NCBI RefSeq assembly: GCF_004684775.1
Contig: NZ_SRIC01000001.1
Location: 62,001-126,000, forward strand
Length of the DNA stretch: 64,000 nt
Source of the DNA: Streptomyces sp. MZ04
Lineage (GTDB): Bacteria; Actinomycetota; Actinomycetes; Streptomycetales; Streptomycetaceae
Reading direction: 5' to 3'
Both the position numbers and the translations under genes were made by a program. Under the pieces are notes generated by a model. It saw nothing but the letters and a program-made list of their open reading frames with translations. It did no database searches and was not told the DNA's origin. Positions 8,730-18,168 of this stretch are shown here, piece after piece. How positions within the stretch are numbered: the stretch's first letter is position 1; each line of letters starts with the position of its first letter.

Positions 8730-9704
8730 GTGCGTATCGCAGTCACCGGCTCCATCGCCACCGACCACCTGATGACCTTCCCCGGCCGCTTCGCCGACCA
8801 GTTGGTCGCCGATCAGTTGCACACGGTCTCCCTCTCTTTCCTGGTCGACGCCCTCGACGTCCGCAGGGGAGGCGTCGCCGCGAACATCAGCTTCGGCATG
8901 GGGCAGCTCGGCACCGACCCGATCCTGGTCGGCGCCGCGGGCTCCGACTTCCACGAGTACCGCGCCTGGCTCGACCGGCACGGCGTGGACACCGCGTCGG
9001 TGCGCATCTCCGAGACCCTGCACACCGCGCGCTTCGTCTGCACCACGGACGCCGACCACAACCAGATCGGCTCCTTCTACACGGGCGCGATGAGCGAGGC
9101 CCGCCTCATCGAACTGAAGACCGTCGCCGACCGCGTGGACGGCCTCGACCTGGTCCTGATCGGCGCTGACGACCCCGAGGCGATGCTCCGCCACACCGAG
9201 GAGTGCCGCTCCCGCGAGATCCCGTTCGCCGCGGACTTCTCGCAGCAGATCGCGCGCATGGAGGGCGAGGAGATCCGCACCCTCCTCGACGGCGCCACGT
9301 ACCTCTTCTCCAACGAGTACGAGAAGGGGCTCATCGAGTCCAAGACCGGCTGGAGCGACGCCGAGATCCTCTCGCGGGTCGGCCACCGTGTGACGACCCT
9401 CGGCTCGCGCGGCGTCCGCATCGAGTCCGTCGGCAAGGACCCGATCGAGGTCGGCGTCCCCGAGGAGGAGGCGAAGGTCGAGCCGACCGGCGTCGGTGAC
9501 GCGTTCCGCGCGGGCTTCCTCTCGGGCCTGGCCTGGGGCGTCTCGCACGAGCGCGCGGCACAGGTCGGCTGCATGCTGGCCACCCTGGTCATCGAGACCG
9601 TGGGCACGCAGGAGTACGAGCTGCGGCGCAGCAACTTCATGGAGCGCTTCACCAAGGCGTACGGCCATGCGGCTGCCGCCGAGGTCCAGACGCACCTGGC
9701 CTAG
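8730..9704 (+). CDS. PfkB-family carbohydrate kinase (adenosine-kinase-like)
   Basis: A 324-residue ribokinase-fold kinase. The N-terminus MRIAVTGSIATDHL and the glycine motif RRGGVAANISFGMGQLG form the substrate lid region. The C-terminal signature PTGVGDAFRAGFLSGL carries the anion hole and catalytic Asp. The frame continues upstream, but GTG 8730 has an AGGAG nine bases before it and gives the family length. Mycobacterial adenosine kinase is a PfkB protein encoded close to ctaC and a HesB-type gene, as here, so adenosine is a plausible substrate (inference). The stop codon lies inside the CTAG flank of a miniature inverted-repeat element. Confidence 0.9.
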   Translation: MRIAVTGSIATDHLMTFPGRFADQLVADQLHTVSLSFLVDALDVRRGGVAANISFGMGQLGTDPILVGAAGSDFHEYRAWLDRHGVDTASVRISETLHTARFVCTTDADHNQIGSFYTGAMSEARLIELKTVADRVDGLDLVLIGADDPEAMLRHTEECRSREIPFAADFSQQIARMEGEEIRTLLDGATYLFSNEYEKGLIESKTGWSDAEILSRVGHRVTTLGSRGVRIESVGKDPIEVGVPEEEAKVEPTGVGDAFRAGFLSGLAWGVSHERAAQVGCMLATLVIETVGTQEYELRRSNFMERFTKAYGHAAAAEVQTHLA

Positions 9705-9794
9705 GGCCTGTCCGATGGGTCAGGCCGGCCTTCGCGCCGGGTGCCGATTGATCAGGGCCCGCGACCCCGGCAGGACCCATCGGACAGACCCTAG
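9701..9794. mobile_element. 86-bp miniature inverted-repeat element with CTAG flanks
   Basis: Bases 9705-9721 (GGCCTGTCCGATGGGTC) and 9774-9790 are inverted copies matching at 16 of 17 positions. Both ends are bordered by CTAG (9701-9704 and 9791-9794), which looks like a 4-bp target duplication of the YTAR type used by IS5-group transposases. The element has no coding capacity. The left CTAG supplies the TAG stop of the upstream kinase. It may also serve as the terminator between this convergent gene pair. Confidence 0.7.
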
Positions 9795-9820
9795 TCACGA
9801 TCCGGGCGCACCTGGCCCGG

Positions 9821-11203
9821 TCACGAGCTCCGGCGGACCACATAGGCGGTTCCGTGGTCCGCCGGCCGCTCGCCCACGTACTCCTGCTCCCGCATCTCGC
9901 ACCACGCCGGGATGTCGAGCCGCGCCGCCTCGTCGTCCGCGAGGACCGTGACGGTGCCGCCGACCGGCACGTCCCCGATGACCTTCGCGAGCTCGATGAC
10001 GGGCAGCGGGCAGCGCTTGCCGAGCGCGTCCACGACCAGCGACGCGGGGGATTGCGCGCACGGGGGCGCCGCCACCGGAGCGCCCAGCTGTTCGCGCACC
10101 CCGGCCACCACACCCGGCAGCACCTCGAGAAAGCGCTCGACCTCCGCCTCCTGGGTCCCCCGTGGGAGTGACACCCGGACATTGCCCTCGCTCAGTACGC
10201 CCATGGCCTTCAGGACGTGGCTCGGGGTCAGCGTCGAGCTGGTGCAGGACGAGCCGGACGAGACCGAGAAGCCGGCCCGGTCCAGCTCGTGCAGCACTGT
10301 CTCCCCGTCGACATAGAGACAGGAGAACGTGACGAGATGGGGCAGGCGCCGCACGGGATCGCCCACCACCTCCACGTCCGGCACGAGCCCCGGCACCCGC
10401 GCCCGGATCCGCTCGGTCAGCTCCCGCAGCCTGGCCCCCTCCGCGGCGGCCTCGGCCCGCACGGCCCGCAGCGAGGCCGCGGCGGCGACCACGGCGGGGA
10501 TGTTCTCGAAACCGGCCGCCCGCCCCGACTCCCGCTCGTCGGCGGGGCCTTGAGCGGCGAACCGCACTCCCTTGCGTACGACGAGAAGTCCCGTACCCGC
10601 GGGCCCGCCCCATTTGTGGGCACTCGCGGCAAGGAGTGACCAGTCCCCGTCGACAGGACCCCACGGAAGCGACTGCGCCGCGTCCACGAGCAGCGGCACC
10701 CCGGCGGCGCGACAGGCCGACGCGACCTCCGCCACCGGCTGTTCGGTGCCCACCTCGTGGTTGGCGGACTGGAGGCAGGCGAGTGCCGTGTCGGGGCGCA
10801 GCGCCCCGGCGTACGCCTCGGGGTCCACCGCACCGGCCCGGTCCACCCCCACCTCGGTGACCGTCCCGCCATCGGCCTCGTGCGCCGCGGCCGCATGGAG
10901 GACCGACGAGTGCTCGACCGCGGACACCACCAGATGCCGCCCGACGCGCCGCCGCCCGGCGAGCGCCCCGGCGATCCCGGAGTGCACCGCGCGGGTGCCG
11001 GACGAGGTGAAGGAGAGCTCGTCCGGGCGGCACCCGACGGCCTCCGCGGCGGCCTCCCGCGCGGCATCGAGCAACAGCCGGGCCCGCCGCCCCTCCCGAT
11101 AGAGCCGCGCGGGATCGGCCCACCCCTCATCGAGCGAGGCCTGCAGCGCCTGCCGGGCGACGGGATGAAGGGGAGCGGAGGAAGCGGCATCGAAGTAGGA
11201 CAC
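9821..11203 (-). CDS. cysteine desulfurase fused to a TusA-type sulfurtransferase
   Basis: A 460-residue two-domain protein. Residues 1-375 are a class V PLP cysteine desulfurase: the PLP lysine is Lys197 (SAHKWGG), the PLP-stacking His lies in AVEHSS, and the sulfur-accepting loop SSGSSCTSST carries Cys320. Residues about 386-460 are a TusA/SirA domain with the persulfide motif RCPLP at Cys398. The fusion should pass cysteine-derived sulfur directly to the small carrier domain, for tRNA thiolation or cofactor synthesis. Which acceptor is used cannot be seen. It starts at ATG 11203 and is convergent with the PfkB kinase. Confidence 0.93.
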   Translation of the reverse strand: MSYFDAASSAPLHPVARQALQASLDEGWADPARLYREGRRARLLLDAAREAAAEAVGCRPDELSFTSSGTRAVHSGIAGALAGRRRVGRHLVVSAVEHSSVLHAAAAHEADGGTVTEVGVDRAGAVDPEAYAGALRPDTALACLQSANHEVGTEQPVAEVASACRAAGVPLLVDAAQSLPWGPVDGDWSLLAASAHKWGGPAGTGLLVVRKGVRFAAQGPADERESGRAAGFENIPAVVAAAASLRAVRAEAAAEGARLRELTERIRARVPGLVPDVEVVGDPVRRLPHLVTFSCLYVDGETVLHELDRAGFSVSSGSSCTSSTLTPSHVLKAMGVLSEGNVRVSLPRGTQEAEVERFLEVLPGVVAGVREQLGAPVAAPPCAQSPASLVVDALGKRCPLPVIELAKVIGDVPVGGTVTVLADDEAARLDIPAWCEMREQEYVGERPADHGTAYVVRRSS

Positions 11204-11539
11204 ACCACCACGCTATAGAACGCCCGCGCCCGAGGAGCGGCCCCGTAGGGGCGCGAGGAACTGCGCGACAAGCCCCAACGCACCCGCACTCGCGGACGGA
11301 CGGATTCCACCGAGCTACTGGGCGCCCCGACCCCCCGTCAGAAAGCCGCCGCCGGAAGGGGCGCCCACCCTTCGGAGTGACCCGCGGCGCGTTAGGCACC
11401 CTCCCCGCGCGACCCCAAATAGCGTCCAGTAAGGTTTGGCCCGCATAAACATCCAAACCCCTGCCCGCCGCAGGGCGGCGACCGACCACCGAGAAGGCCG
11501 CAGCCGAAGCGCGGGCCGAGACTCTCGGGAAGGCGCTAC
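11204..11539. other. 336-bp divergent gap: dispersed repeat half, inverted repeats, ctaC leader
   Basis: No gene is seen here. Bases 11239-11262 (GGCCCCGTAGGGGCGCGAGGAA and on) match one arm of the dispersed GC-rich palindrome at 33708-33793. A perfect 10-bp inverted repeat, TGGGCGCCCC at 11319-11328 and its complement at 11358-11367, could end transcription or bind a protein. A small GC hairpin (CCCTGC, CCGCC, GCAGGG) lies near 11457-11473 in the probable ctaC leader. The AT-richer stretch 11414-11455 is the best promoter candidate for ctaC. Confidence 0.5.
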
Positions 11540-12502
11540 GTGAGTCCCAACGGCTCCGACCGCTCGTCGCGGCGCCCGATGCGGCGGAAGCTGCCGCAGG
11601 TGCTGACTGCGGGCCTGATCCTTGCGACCGCTACAGGTTGCACATACAAGGACTTCCCCCGCCTTGGTATGCCCACCCCCGTAACGGAAGAGGCTCCGCG
11701 GATCCTCTCCCTCTGGCAGGGCTCGTGGGCGGCAGCGCTCGCCACGGGCGTGCTGGTCTGGGGTCTGATCCTGTGGAGTGTCATCTTCCACCGGCGCAGC
11801 CGCACCAAGGTGGAGGTACCTCCGCAGACGCGTTACAACATGCCGATCGAGACGCTGTACACGGTGGTCCCGCTCATCATCGTCTCGGTGCTCTTCTACT
11901 TCACGGCTCGCGATGAGTCGAAGCTCCTCAAGCTCGACGCAAAGCCCGCCCACACGGTCAACGTGGTCGGCTTCCAGTGGAGCTGGGGCTTCAACTACAT
12001 CGAGGACGTGCCGGGTTCCAACAAGGGCGACGCCAAGACGTCCAAGGAGCTCGAGGCCATCCCGGACAAGTTCCGCAAGGCCTTCCCGGCGAACGCCGGC
12101 GGTGTCTACGAGGTCGGTACGCCCGGCGAGCGGAACCCGCAGAACGGCAACCCCGGCCCGACCCTCTGGCTCCCCAAGGGCGAGAAGGTCCGCTTCGTAC
12201 TGACTTCGCGTGACGTCATCCACTCCTTCTGGGTGGTGCCGTTCCTCATGAAGCAGGACGTCATCCCGGGCCACACCAACGCCTTCGAGGTGACTCCCAA
12301 CAGGGAGGGCACCTTCATGGGCAAGTGCGCCGAGCTCTGCGGTGTCGACCACTCCCGGATGCTCTTCAACGTGAAGGTCGTTTCCCCCGAGCGCTACCAG
12401 AAGCACCTCGAGGACCTCGCGAAGAAGAACCAGACCGGTTACATCCCGGCCGGCATCGAGCAGACGAGCCACGAGAAGAACCGGGAGACGAACAACCTGT
12501 GA
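11540..12502 (+). CDS. ctaC: cytochrome c oxidase subunit II
   Basis: A 320-residue subunit of the aa3 oxidase carrying the CuA electron-entry site on the outside of the membrane. The N-terminus is a lipoprotein-type signal ending at Cys34 (ATATGC). Two membrane helices follow at about 56-78 and 100-122. The CuA ligands are His228 (VIHSFW) and Cys263, Cys267, His271 and Met274 ([12 protein letters not shown]). The start is GTG 11540. The stop overlaps the GTG of ctaD, starting the tightly coupled ctaC-ctaD-ctaF operon. Confidence 0.98.
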   Translation: MSPNGSDRSSRRPMRRKLPQVLTAGLILATATGCTYKDFPRLGMPTPVTEEAPRILSLWQGSWAAALATGVLVWGLILWSVIFHRRSRTKVEVPPQTRYNMPIETLYTVVPLIIVSVLFYFTARDESKLLKLDAKPAHTVNVVGFQWSWGFNYIEDVPGSNKGDAKTSKELEAIPDKFRKAFPANAGGVYEVGTPGERNPQNGNPGPTLWLPKGEKVRFVLTSRDVIHSFWVVPFLMKQDVIPGHTNAFEVTPNREGTFMGKCAELCGVDHSRMLFNVKVVSPERYQKHLEDLAKKNQTGYIPAGIEQTSHEKNRETNNL

Positions 12503-14235
12503 GCATCCTCAACGAACCTCAGGGTGCCGAGGCAGCAGACGACTCGTACGAGAATGAGCTGCCGGTACGGCGCAAGCAGCCGGGAAACGTCGTCATCAAG
12601 TGGTTGACCACCACTGACCACAAGACGATCGGCACGCTCTATCTGGTCACGTCGTTCGCGTTCTTCTGCATCGGCGGCGTGCTGGCGCTCTTCATGCGCG
12701 CCGAACTCGCTCGTCCCGGCTCGCAGCTGATGTCGAACGAGCAGTTCAACCAGGCGTTCACGATGCACGGCACGATCATGCTGCTGATGTTCGCGACGCC
12801 GCTGTTCGCCGGATTCGCGAACTGGATCATGCCGCTGCAGATCGGCGCGCCCGACGTGGCGTTCCCGCGGCTGAACATGTTCGCGTACTGGCTGTACCTC
12901 TTCGGCTCGCTGATCGCGGTGGGCGGCTTCCTCACCCCGCAGGGTGCGGCCGACTTCGGCTGGTTCGCCTACTCCCCGCTGTCGGACGCCGTCCGCTCGC
13001 CGGGCATCGGCGCCGACATGTGGATCATGGGTCTGGCCTTCTCCGGCTTCGGCACGATCCTCGGCTCGGTCAACTTCATCACCACGATCATCTGCATGCG
13101 CGCGCCCGGCATGACGATGTTCCGGATGCCGATCTTCGTGTGGAACGTCCTGCTGACCGCCGTGCTGGTCCTGCTGGCCTTCCCGGTCCTGGCCGCCGCG
13201 CTGTTCGCCCTGGAGGCGGACCGCAAGTTCGGTGCCCATGTCTTCGACGCGTCCAATGGCGGCGCGCTGCTATGGCAACACCTCTTCTGGTTCTTCGGCC
13301 ATCCAGAGGTGTACATCATCGCGTTGCCATTCTTCGGAATCATTTCCGAGGTCATCCCGGTCTTCTCCCGGAAGCCGATGTTCGGCTACATGGGCCTGAT
13401 CGGCGCGACGATCGCGATCGCGGGTCTCTCCGTGACCGTGTGGGCGCACCACATGTACGTCACCGGTGGCGTGCTCCTACCGTTCTTCTCCTTCATGACG
13501 TTCCTGATCGCCGTGCCAACAGGCGTGAAGTTCTTCAACTGGATCGGAACGATGTGGAAGGGCTCACTGAGTTTCGAGACACCGATGCTCTGGGCCGTCG
13601 GCTTCCTGATCACCTTCACCTTCGGTGGTCTGACCGGCGTCATCCTGGCCTCGCCGCCGATGGACTTCCACGTCTCGGACTCGTACTTCGTGGTCGCGCA
13701 CTTCCACTACGTCGTCTTCGGCACCGTGGTCTTCGCGATGTTCTCCGGATTCCACTTCTGGTGGCCGAAGTTCACCGGCAAGATGCTGGACGAGCGGCTC
13801 GGCAAGATCACCTTCTGGACGCTGTTCATCGGCTTCCACGGCACGTTCCTGGTGCAGCACTGGCTGGGCGCCGAGGGCATGCCGCGTCGTTACGCGGACT
13901 ACCTCGCGGCCGACGGCTTCACCGCGCTGAACACGATCTCGACGATCTGCTCGTTCCTGCTCGGCCTGTCGATCCTGCCGTTCTTCTACAACATCTGGAA
14001 GACGGCCAAGTACGGCAAGAAGGTCGAGGTCGACGACCCGTGGGGCTACGGCCGCTCGCTCGAGTGGGCGACGTCCTGCCCGCCGCCGCGGCACAACTTC
14101 CTCACGCTGCCGCGCATCCGCTCGGAATCCCCGGCGTTCGACCTGCATCACCCTGAGATCGTGGCGCTCGAGCAGCTCGAGCACGGCGGTCACGGTGCCA
14201 GCGTCCTCACCGGTGGCAAGGAGGCCGGCAAGTGA
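12499..14235 (+). CDS. ctaD: cytochrome c oxidase subunit I
   Basis: A 578-residue catalytic subunit with about 12 membrane helices that binds heme a and the heme a3-CuB centre and pumps protons. The helix II heme ligand lies in TMHGTIM. The CuB ligand and cross-linked Tyr motif is [10 protein letters not shown], the His-His CuB pair is in WAHHMYV, and the late heme ligands are in [10 protein letters not shown]. The frame is open further upstream inside ctaC, but GTG 12499 overlapping the ctaC stop gives the normal length and the acidic N-terminus of actinobacterial CtaD. The stop overlaps the GTG of ctaF. Confidence 0.98.
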   Translation: MSILNEPQGAEAADDSYENELPVRRKQPGNVVIKWLTTTDHKTIGTLYLVTSFAFFCIGGVLALFMRAELARPGSQLMSNEQFNQAFTMHGTIMLLMFATPLFAGFANWIMPLQIGAPDVAFPRLNMFAYWLYLFGSLIAVGGFLTPQGAADFGWFAYSPLSDAVRSPGIGADMWIMGLAFSGFGTILGSVNFITTIICMRAPGMTMFRMPIFVWNVLLTAVLVLLAFPVLAAALFALEADRKFGAHVFDASNGGALLWQHLFWFFGHPEVYIIALPFFGIISEVIPVFSRKPMFGYMGLIGATIAIAGLSVTVWAHHMYVTGGVLLPFFSFMTFLIAVPTGVKFFNWIGTMWKGSLSFETPMLWAVGFLITFTFGGLTGVILASPPMDFHVSDSYFVVAHFHYVVFGTVVFAMFSGFHFWWPKFTGKMLDERLGKITFWTLFIGFHGTFLVQHWLGAEGMPRRYADYLAADGFTALNTISTICSFLLGLSILPFFYNIWKTAKYGKKVEVDDPWGYGRSLEWATSCPPPRHNFLTLPRIRSESPAFDLHHPEIVALEQLEHGGHGASVLTGGKEAGK

Positions 14236-14630
14236 AGATCCAGGGCAAGATGTTCATCTGGCTGAGCGTCTTCGTGCTCGCCATGGCGATCGTCTACGGC
14301 TGGTGGTCCAAGGAGCCGGCCGGTACGACCGCGCTCTTCCTGGCCTTCGGCCTGTGCATCATGATCGGCTACTACCTGGCCTTCACGGCCCGGCGTGTCG
14401 ACGCGGCCGCACAGGACGACAAGGAGGCCGAGGTGGCGGACGAGGCCGGCGAGGTGGGCTTCTTCAGCCCGCACAGCTGGCAGCCGCTCTCCCTGGCCGT
14501 CGGTGGCGCGCTCGCCTTCCTGGGCGTCGTCTTCGGCTGGTGGCTGCTGTACTTCTCGACCCCGATCATCCTGATCGGTCTCTTCGGCTGGGTCTTCGAG
14601 TACTACCGCGGCGAGAACCAGACCCAGTGA
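14232..14630 (+). CDS. ctaF: cytochrome c oxidase subunit IV (actinobacterial type)
   Basis: A 132-residue integral membrane subunit specific to actinobacterial aa3 oxidases. Helices are seen at about 7-24 and 31-50, and a C-terminal pair at about 86-124 is separated by a short acidic loop ([13 protein letters not shown]). It starts at GTG 14232, four bases inside the ctaD reading frame, and ends just before a strong terminator, so it is the last gene of the ctaC-ctaD-ctaF transcript. Its role is structural within the bcc-aa3 supercomplex. Confidence 0.95.
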   Translation: MKIQGKMFIWLSVFVLAMAIVYGWWSKEPAGTTALFLAFGLCIMIGYYLAFTARRVDAAAQDDKEAEVADEAGEVGFFSPHSWQPLSLAVGGALAFLGVVFGWWLLYFSTPIILIGLFGWVFEYYRGENQTQ

Positions 14631-14649
14631 GTCTGTAGTTCACCCCGCA

Positions 14650-14693
14650 CCGAGGGGCCCGGACACTCCGTCAAGAGAGTCCGGGCCCCTCGG
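14650..14693 (+). terminator. terminator after ctaF
   Basis: A long GC-rich hairpin with arms 14650-14668 and 14677-14693; CCGAGGGGCCCGGAC pairs with its complement with one bulge. It separates ctaCDF from the L,D-transpeptidase gene. Confidence 0.85.
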
Positions 14694-14763
14694 CGTGTCG
14701 GCTTGACACTCGTACGGGTCACCCGACGCGCCGGAGGTGATGAACCTTCATAGCGTGTGTTTC

Positions 14764-16011
14764 ATGAGCCACTCACCGCGAATCCGCACTGTATTGAGCT
14801 GCACGATGCTGGTGGCCGGCCTCGGTGTCGGGGCCACGGCATGTGTCGGTTCCGACGGCCATCCGCTCTCGGCCAAGCCGTACGACGCGGCCGGCCAGAT
14901 CGCCTTCAACGGCCCCGTGGGCAGCCAGAAGGCGGACCCGGACAAGGCGCTCGAGATCACCGCCGAGGGCGACGAGGGGCGTATCACCGATGTGACGGCC
15001 ACCGACGCCATGGGGCGGTACATCGCCGGTGAACTCGCCGCCGACGGCGCCCGCTGGCACAGCACTTCGCCGCTCGCCGCGGGGGCCCACTACACGGTGC
15101 GGGTCAGCACCGAGGACGAGGACGGCGCGCCGGGCCGCAAGGTCCTTGCCTTCGACACCGACGCCCCGGCCAAGAAGCGGCGCCTCGACGTCACCTTCGG
15201 CCCCGAGTCGGGCAAGTACGGCGTGGGGCAGCCCGTCACGGCCGCACTCAGCCACAATGTGAAGGACAAGAAGGCGCGGGCCGTCGTGGAGCGCGCGCTG
15301 AAGGTGGAGACGCAGCCCGTGACGGAGGGCGCCTGGCACTGGGTGGACAGCAAGACGCTGCACTACCGCCCCAAGGAGTACTGGCCCACGGGCGCCAGCA
15401 TCGCCGTACGCAGCAACCTCGAAGGCATCAAGGTCGGCAAGAAGCTCTGGGGCGGCGACGCCAAGCCGCTGAGGCTGACCATCGGCGACCGGATCGAGGC
15501 CGTGACGGACGCCGGGTCGCACTACATGACGGTCTACCGCAACGGCGAGGAGATCAACTCCATGCCGGTGACCACGGGCAAGCCCGGCTATTCCACGCGC
15601 AACGGCGTCAAGGTGGTCCTTGGCAAGGAGTACTCCGTACGCATGACCAGTGCCAGCATCGGAGCGTCGGACTTCTACGACAAAATGGTCTACTACGCGA
15701 CGCGGGTCACCGACTCCGGCGAGTACGTGCACGCGGCGCCCTGGTCGGTCGGCTCGCAGGGCAACGAGAACACCAGCCACGGCTGCACCGGCATGAGCAC
15801 CGACAACGCCGCCTGGTTCTACGAGACCTTCCGGCGGGGCGACATCGTGAAGGTCGTCAACAGCTACGGCGCGGACATGGATCCGTTCGGCAACGGATTC
15901 GGCGACTGGAACGTCGACTGGAAGAAATGGCGCGACGGCAGCGAGCTGCTCGCCGGCGCCAAGGAAGGCCCCACGGCGGTCGACGCGGCCCGGCTGCGGC
16001 CGCAGGTCTGA
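14764..16011 (+). CDS. L,D-transpeptidase lipoprotein (Ig-like plus YkuD)
   Basis: A 415-residue secreted cell-wall enzyme forming 3-3 peptidoglycan crosslinks. A signal peptide precedes a lipobox-like Cys27 (GVGATAC). Two Ig-like domains occupy about residues 40-250. A YkuD catalytic domain lies at about 255-385, with the motif HAAPWSVG ... SHGCTGMS and nucleophile Cys341. A short Trp-containing tail follows, as in the mycobacterial LdtMt2 type. The start is uncertain: ATG 14764 fits the signal peptide but has no clear ribosome site, while GTG 14737 and ATG 14740 lie directly on a GGAGG. It sits between the two halves of the cytochrome locus. Confidence 0.92.
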   Translation: MSHSPRIRTVLSCTMLVAGLGVGATACVGSDGHPLSAKPYDAAGQIAFNGPVGSQKADPDKALEITAEGDEGRITDVTATDAMGRYIAGELAADGARWHSTSPLAAGAHYTVRVSTEDEDGAPGRKVLAFDTDAPAKKRRLDVTFGPESGKYGVGQPVTAALSHNVKDKKARAVVERALKVETQPVTEGAWHWVDSKTLHYRPKEYWPTGASIAVRSNLEGIKVGKKLWGGDAKPLRLTIGDRIEAVTDAGSHYMTVYRNGEEINSMPVTTGKPGYSTRNGVKVVLGKEYSVRMTSASIGASDFYDKMVYYATRVTDSGEYVHAAPWSVGSQGNENTSHGCTGMSTDNAAWFYETFRRGDIVKVVNSYGADMDPFGNGFGDWNVDWKKWRDGSELLAGAKEGPTAVDAARLRPQV

Positions 16012-16025
16012 CCCGGCCTCAGGGA

Positions 16026-16072
16026 GACGTGCGGGAGGGGCTCACGCGGCGCGTGAGCCCCTCCCGCACGTC
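16026..16072. terminator. perfect 22-bp stem terminator
   Basis: Arms 16026-16047 and 16051-16072 are exact complements around a 3-base loop (GGC). The hairpin separates the convergent L,D-transpeptidase and receiver-like genes. The long arms give a very stable bidirectional terminator. Confidence 0.88.
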
Positions 16073-16093
16073 CTGTGCGCCCAGAAGGTCGCC

Positions 16094-16495
16094 TCAGGCT
16101 CCGACAGCCGGCCTGACACGCAGCAGGGCGGCCAGCGCTTCGGCGAACTCGACCGGCTCCACCGGAAGGGTCACCGCCGACTCCGCGCGGCTCCAGGTGG
16201 CCAGCCAGGCGTCCTGCGGGCGGCCCATGAGCAGCAGTACGGGCGGGCACTGGAAGATCTCGTCCTTGAGCTGACGGCAGACGCCCATGCCGCCCACGGG
16301 CTTGGCCTCGCCGTCGAGTACACAGACGTCGATGCCGCCCCGGTCCAGTTCCTTCAGCACGGCGGGCAGCGTCGCGCACTCGATGAACTCGACCGCGGGA
16401 ACGTCCGCAGCCGGCTTGCGTCCGGTGGCCAACCGGACCTGCTCGCGGGTGCTCGCGTTGTCGCTGTAGACCAGCACCGTGGCGGTCGGCTGCAT
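16094..16495 (-). CDS. stand-alone receiver-like protein with degenerate active site
   Basis: A 133-residue protein with the alternating strand/helix pattern of a CheY fold: ATVLVYSDN at the N-terminus, DVCVLDGEAKPVGG at the phosphorylation loop, PPVLLLMG, and AESAVTLPVEPVEFAEALAALLR at the end. The Asp in VLDGEA could be the acceptor. The usual acidic pair is reduced to SDN, and the conserved Lys before the last helix is missing (TLPVEP). It may act without phosphorylation, as a pseudo-receiver, or not be a signalling protein at all. It lies inside the cytochrome gene region, divergent from ctaE. Confidence 0.8.
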   Translation of the reverse strand: MQPTATVLVYSDNASTREQVRLATGRKPAADVPAVEFIECATLPAVLKELDRGGIDVCVLDGEAKPVGGMGVCRQLKDEIFQCPPVLLLMGRPQDAWLATWSRAESAVTLPVEPVEFAEALAALLRVRPAVGA

Positions 16496-16674
16496 TGTTC
16501 CTCCGCTTTGTTGAGGGGCTCTCGGCCGGGGACCGATGCGCGGATGCTACTCCTCCGAACACCCCGTCAACAGCGGTTCGGACAGCCCTTCGATGGGCCA
16601 TACGGGCAGGACACACGCCGTAGACACTCCGAACGGCACCCCCCGGGGTGAGGGCGGGATAAGCGACCGACATA

Positions 16675-17295
16675 ATGTCGGTCGTGGCGACAGCAACGAC
16701 AGTAGATACCGGGCACGCGCACCCGCCGGTCAATCGGCCGAACCTCACCAGCGTCGGAACCATCATCTGGCTCAGTTCCGAGCTGATGTTCTTCGCGGCC
16801 CTCTTCGCGATGTACTTCACCCTGCGATCGGTGACAGGTCCTGATCACTGGAAGGAAATGGCTTCGGCCCTCAACTTCCCGTTCTCGGCGACGAACACCA
16901 CGATCCTGGTGCTCTCCTCCCTCACCTGCCAGCTCGGCGTATTCGCCGCCGAGCGCGGTGACGTGAAGAAGCTCCGGATGTGGTTCATCGTCACCTTCAT
17001 CATGGGTGCGATCTTCATCGGCGGTCAGGTCTTCGAGTACACCGAGCTGGTCAAGAAGGATGGGCTCTCGCTCTCCTCCGACCCGTACGGCTCGGTCTTC
17101 TACCTGACCACCGGTTTCCATGGCATGCATGTGACAGGCGGCCTCATCGCCTTCCTGCTGGTCCTGGGTCGCACCTACGCGGCCAGGAGGTTCACCCATG
17201 AGCAGGCGACCGCAGCCATCGTCGTGTCCTATTACTGGCACTTCGTCGATGTCGTGTGGATCGGTCTCTTCGCCACGATCTACATGATCAAGTAG
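16675..17295 (+). CDS. ctaE: cytochrome c oxidase subunit III
   Basis: A 206-residue membrane subunit of the aa3 oxidase with five helices, the short form usual in actinobacteria. Family residues are seen in [26 protein letters not shown] and [18 protein letters not shown] 16675 gives a short His-containing N-terminus. It is the first gene of the ctaE-qcrC-qcrA-qcrB run, with 63 bp to qcrC. It is separated from ctaC-ctaD-ctaF by two unrelated genes, the usual arrangement in streptomycetes. Confidence 0.97.
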   Translation: MSVVATATTVDTGHAHPPVNRPNLTSVGTIIWLSSELMFFAALFAMYFTLRSVTGPDHWKEMASALNFPFSATNTTILVLSSLTCQLGVFAAERGDVKKLRMWFIVTFIMGAIFIGGQVFEYTELVKKDGLSLSSDPYGSVFYLTTGFHGMHVTGGLIAFLLVLGRTYAARRFTHEQATAAIVVSYYWHFVDVVWIGLFATIYMIK

Positions 17296-17358
17296 CCGGG
17301 CCCGAACCCGAACCATTCCGAAGCATCGACGCAGAAGATCCTGACACCGGGGTAATCC

Positions 17359-18168
17359 GTGAAAAAGCTCTCCGCACGACGACGCCACCCGCTGGCGGCG
17401 GTCGTCGTACTACTCCTCGCGCTGGCGGCCACCGGGGGGCTGTACGCCGCGTTCGCACCCGCGGACAAGGCGCAGGCCGACGACACCGCCCAGTCCCTTG
17501 CCATCGACGAAGGCAAGAAGCTCTACGCCGTTGGCTGCTCCAGCTGCCACGGAACCGGCGGTCAGGGGTCCTCCGACGGTCCGAGCCTGGTGGGCGTCGG
17601 CGCCGCCGCTGTTGACTTCCAGGTCAGCACCGGCCGTATGCCGCTCCAGCAGCCGGGCGCCCAGGCGCCGAAGAAGAAGGCCATCTACAACCAGGCCCAG
17701 GTCGACCAGCTCGCGGCGTACATCGCCTCGCTGGGCGCCGGGCCGAACGTCCCCACCGAGAAGCAGTACAGCCCGGAAGGGGCGGACATCGCCAAGGGCG
17801 GCGAGCTGTTCCGCACCAACTGTGCGCAGTGCCACAACTTCACCGGTGAAGGCGGCGCGTTGACGAACGGCAAGTTCGCACCGTCGTTGGAGGATGTCTC
17901 CCCGAAGCACATCTACGAGGCCATGCAGACCGGCCCGCAGAACATGCCGTCCTTCCCCGACACGGTCATGCCGGAGAAGAATAAGAAGGACATCATCGCG
18001 TACGTCGACGCGGTCAACGGCGAAGAGACCGAGAGCCCCGGTGGTCTCTCGCTGGGCGGTCTGGGACCGGTCAGTGAGGGCCTGTTCGGCTGGATCTTCG
18101 GCCTCGGCTCGCTGATCGCGGTCGCCGTGTGGGTCGCCGCTCGGACCGCAAAGGCCAAGAAGTCATGA
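17359..18168 (+). CDS. qcrC: diheme cytochrome c subunit of the bcc complex
   Basis: A 269-residue membrane-bound cytochrome cc that hands electrons from the Rieske protein directly to CuA of the oxidase, replacing soluble cytochrome c. An N-terminal signal anchor lies at about 11-32. Two heme c sites are seen: CSSCH at 60-64 and CAQCH at 155-159. Axial methionine candidates include GRMPL and QNMPSFP. A C-terminal membrane helix lies at about 238-262. The start is GTG 17359, and the stop overlaps the qcrA ATG by four bases. Confidence 0.97.
   Translation: MKKLSARRRHPLAAVVVLLLALAATGGLYAAFAPADKAQADDTAQSLAIDEGKKLYAVGCSSCHGTGGQGSSDGPSLVGVGAAAVDFQVSTGRMPLQQPGAQAPKKKAIYNQAQVDQLAAYIASLGAGPNVPTEKQYSPEGADIAKGGELFRTNCAQCHNFTGEGGALTNGKFAPSLEDVSPKHIYEAMQTGPQNMPSFPDTVMPEKNKKDIIAYVDAVNGEETESPGGLSLGGLGPVSEGLFGWIFGLGSLIAVAVWVAARTAKAKKS

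Noticed and set aside
12325-12498. Longer ctaD start inside ctaC
   Set aside because: The added residues are the out-of-frame ctaC 3' end; the GTG overlapping the ctaC stop gives the normal CtaD length.
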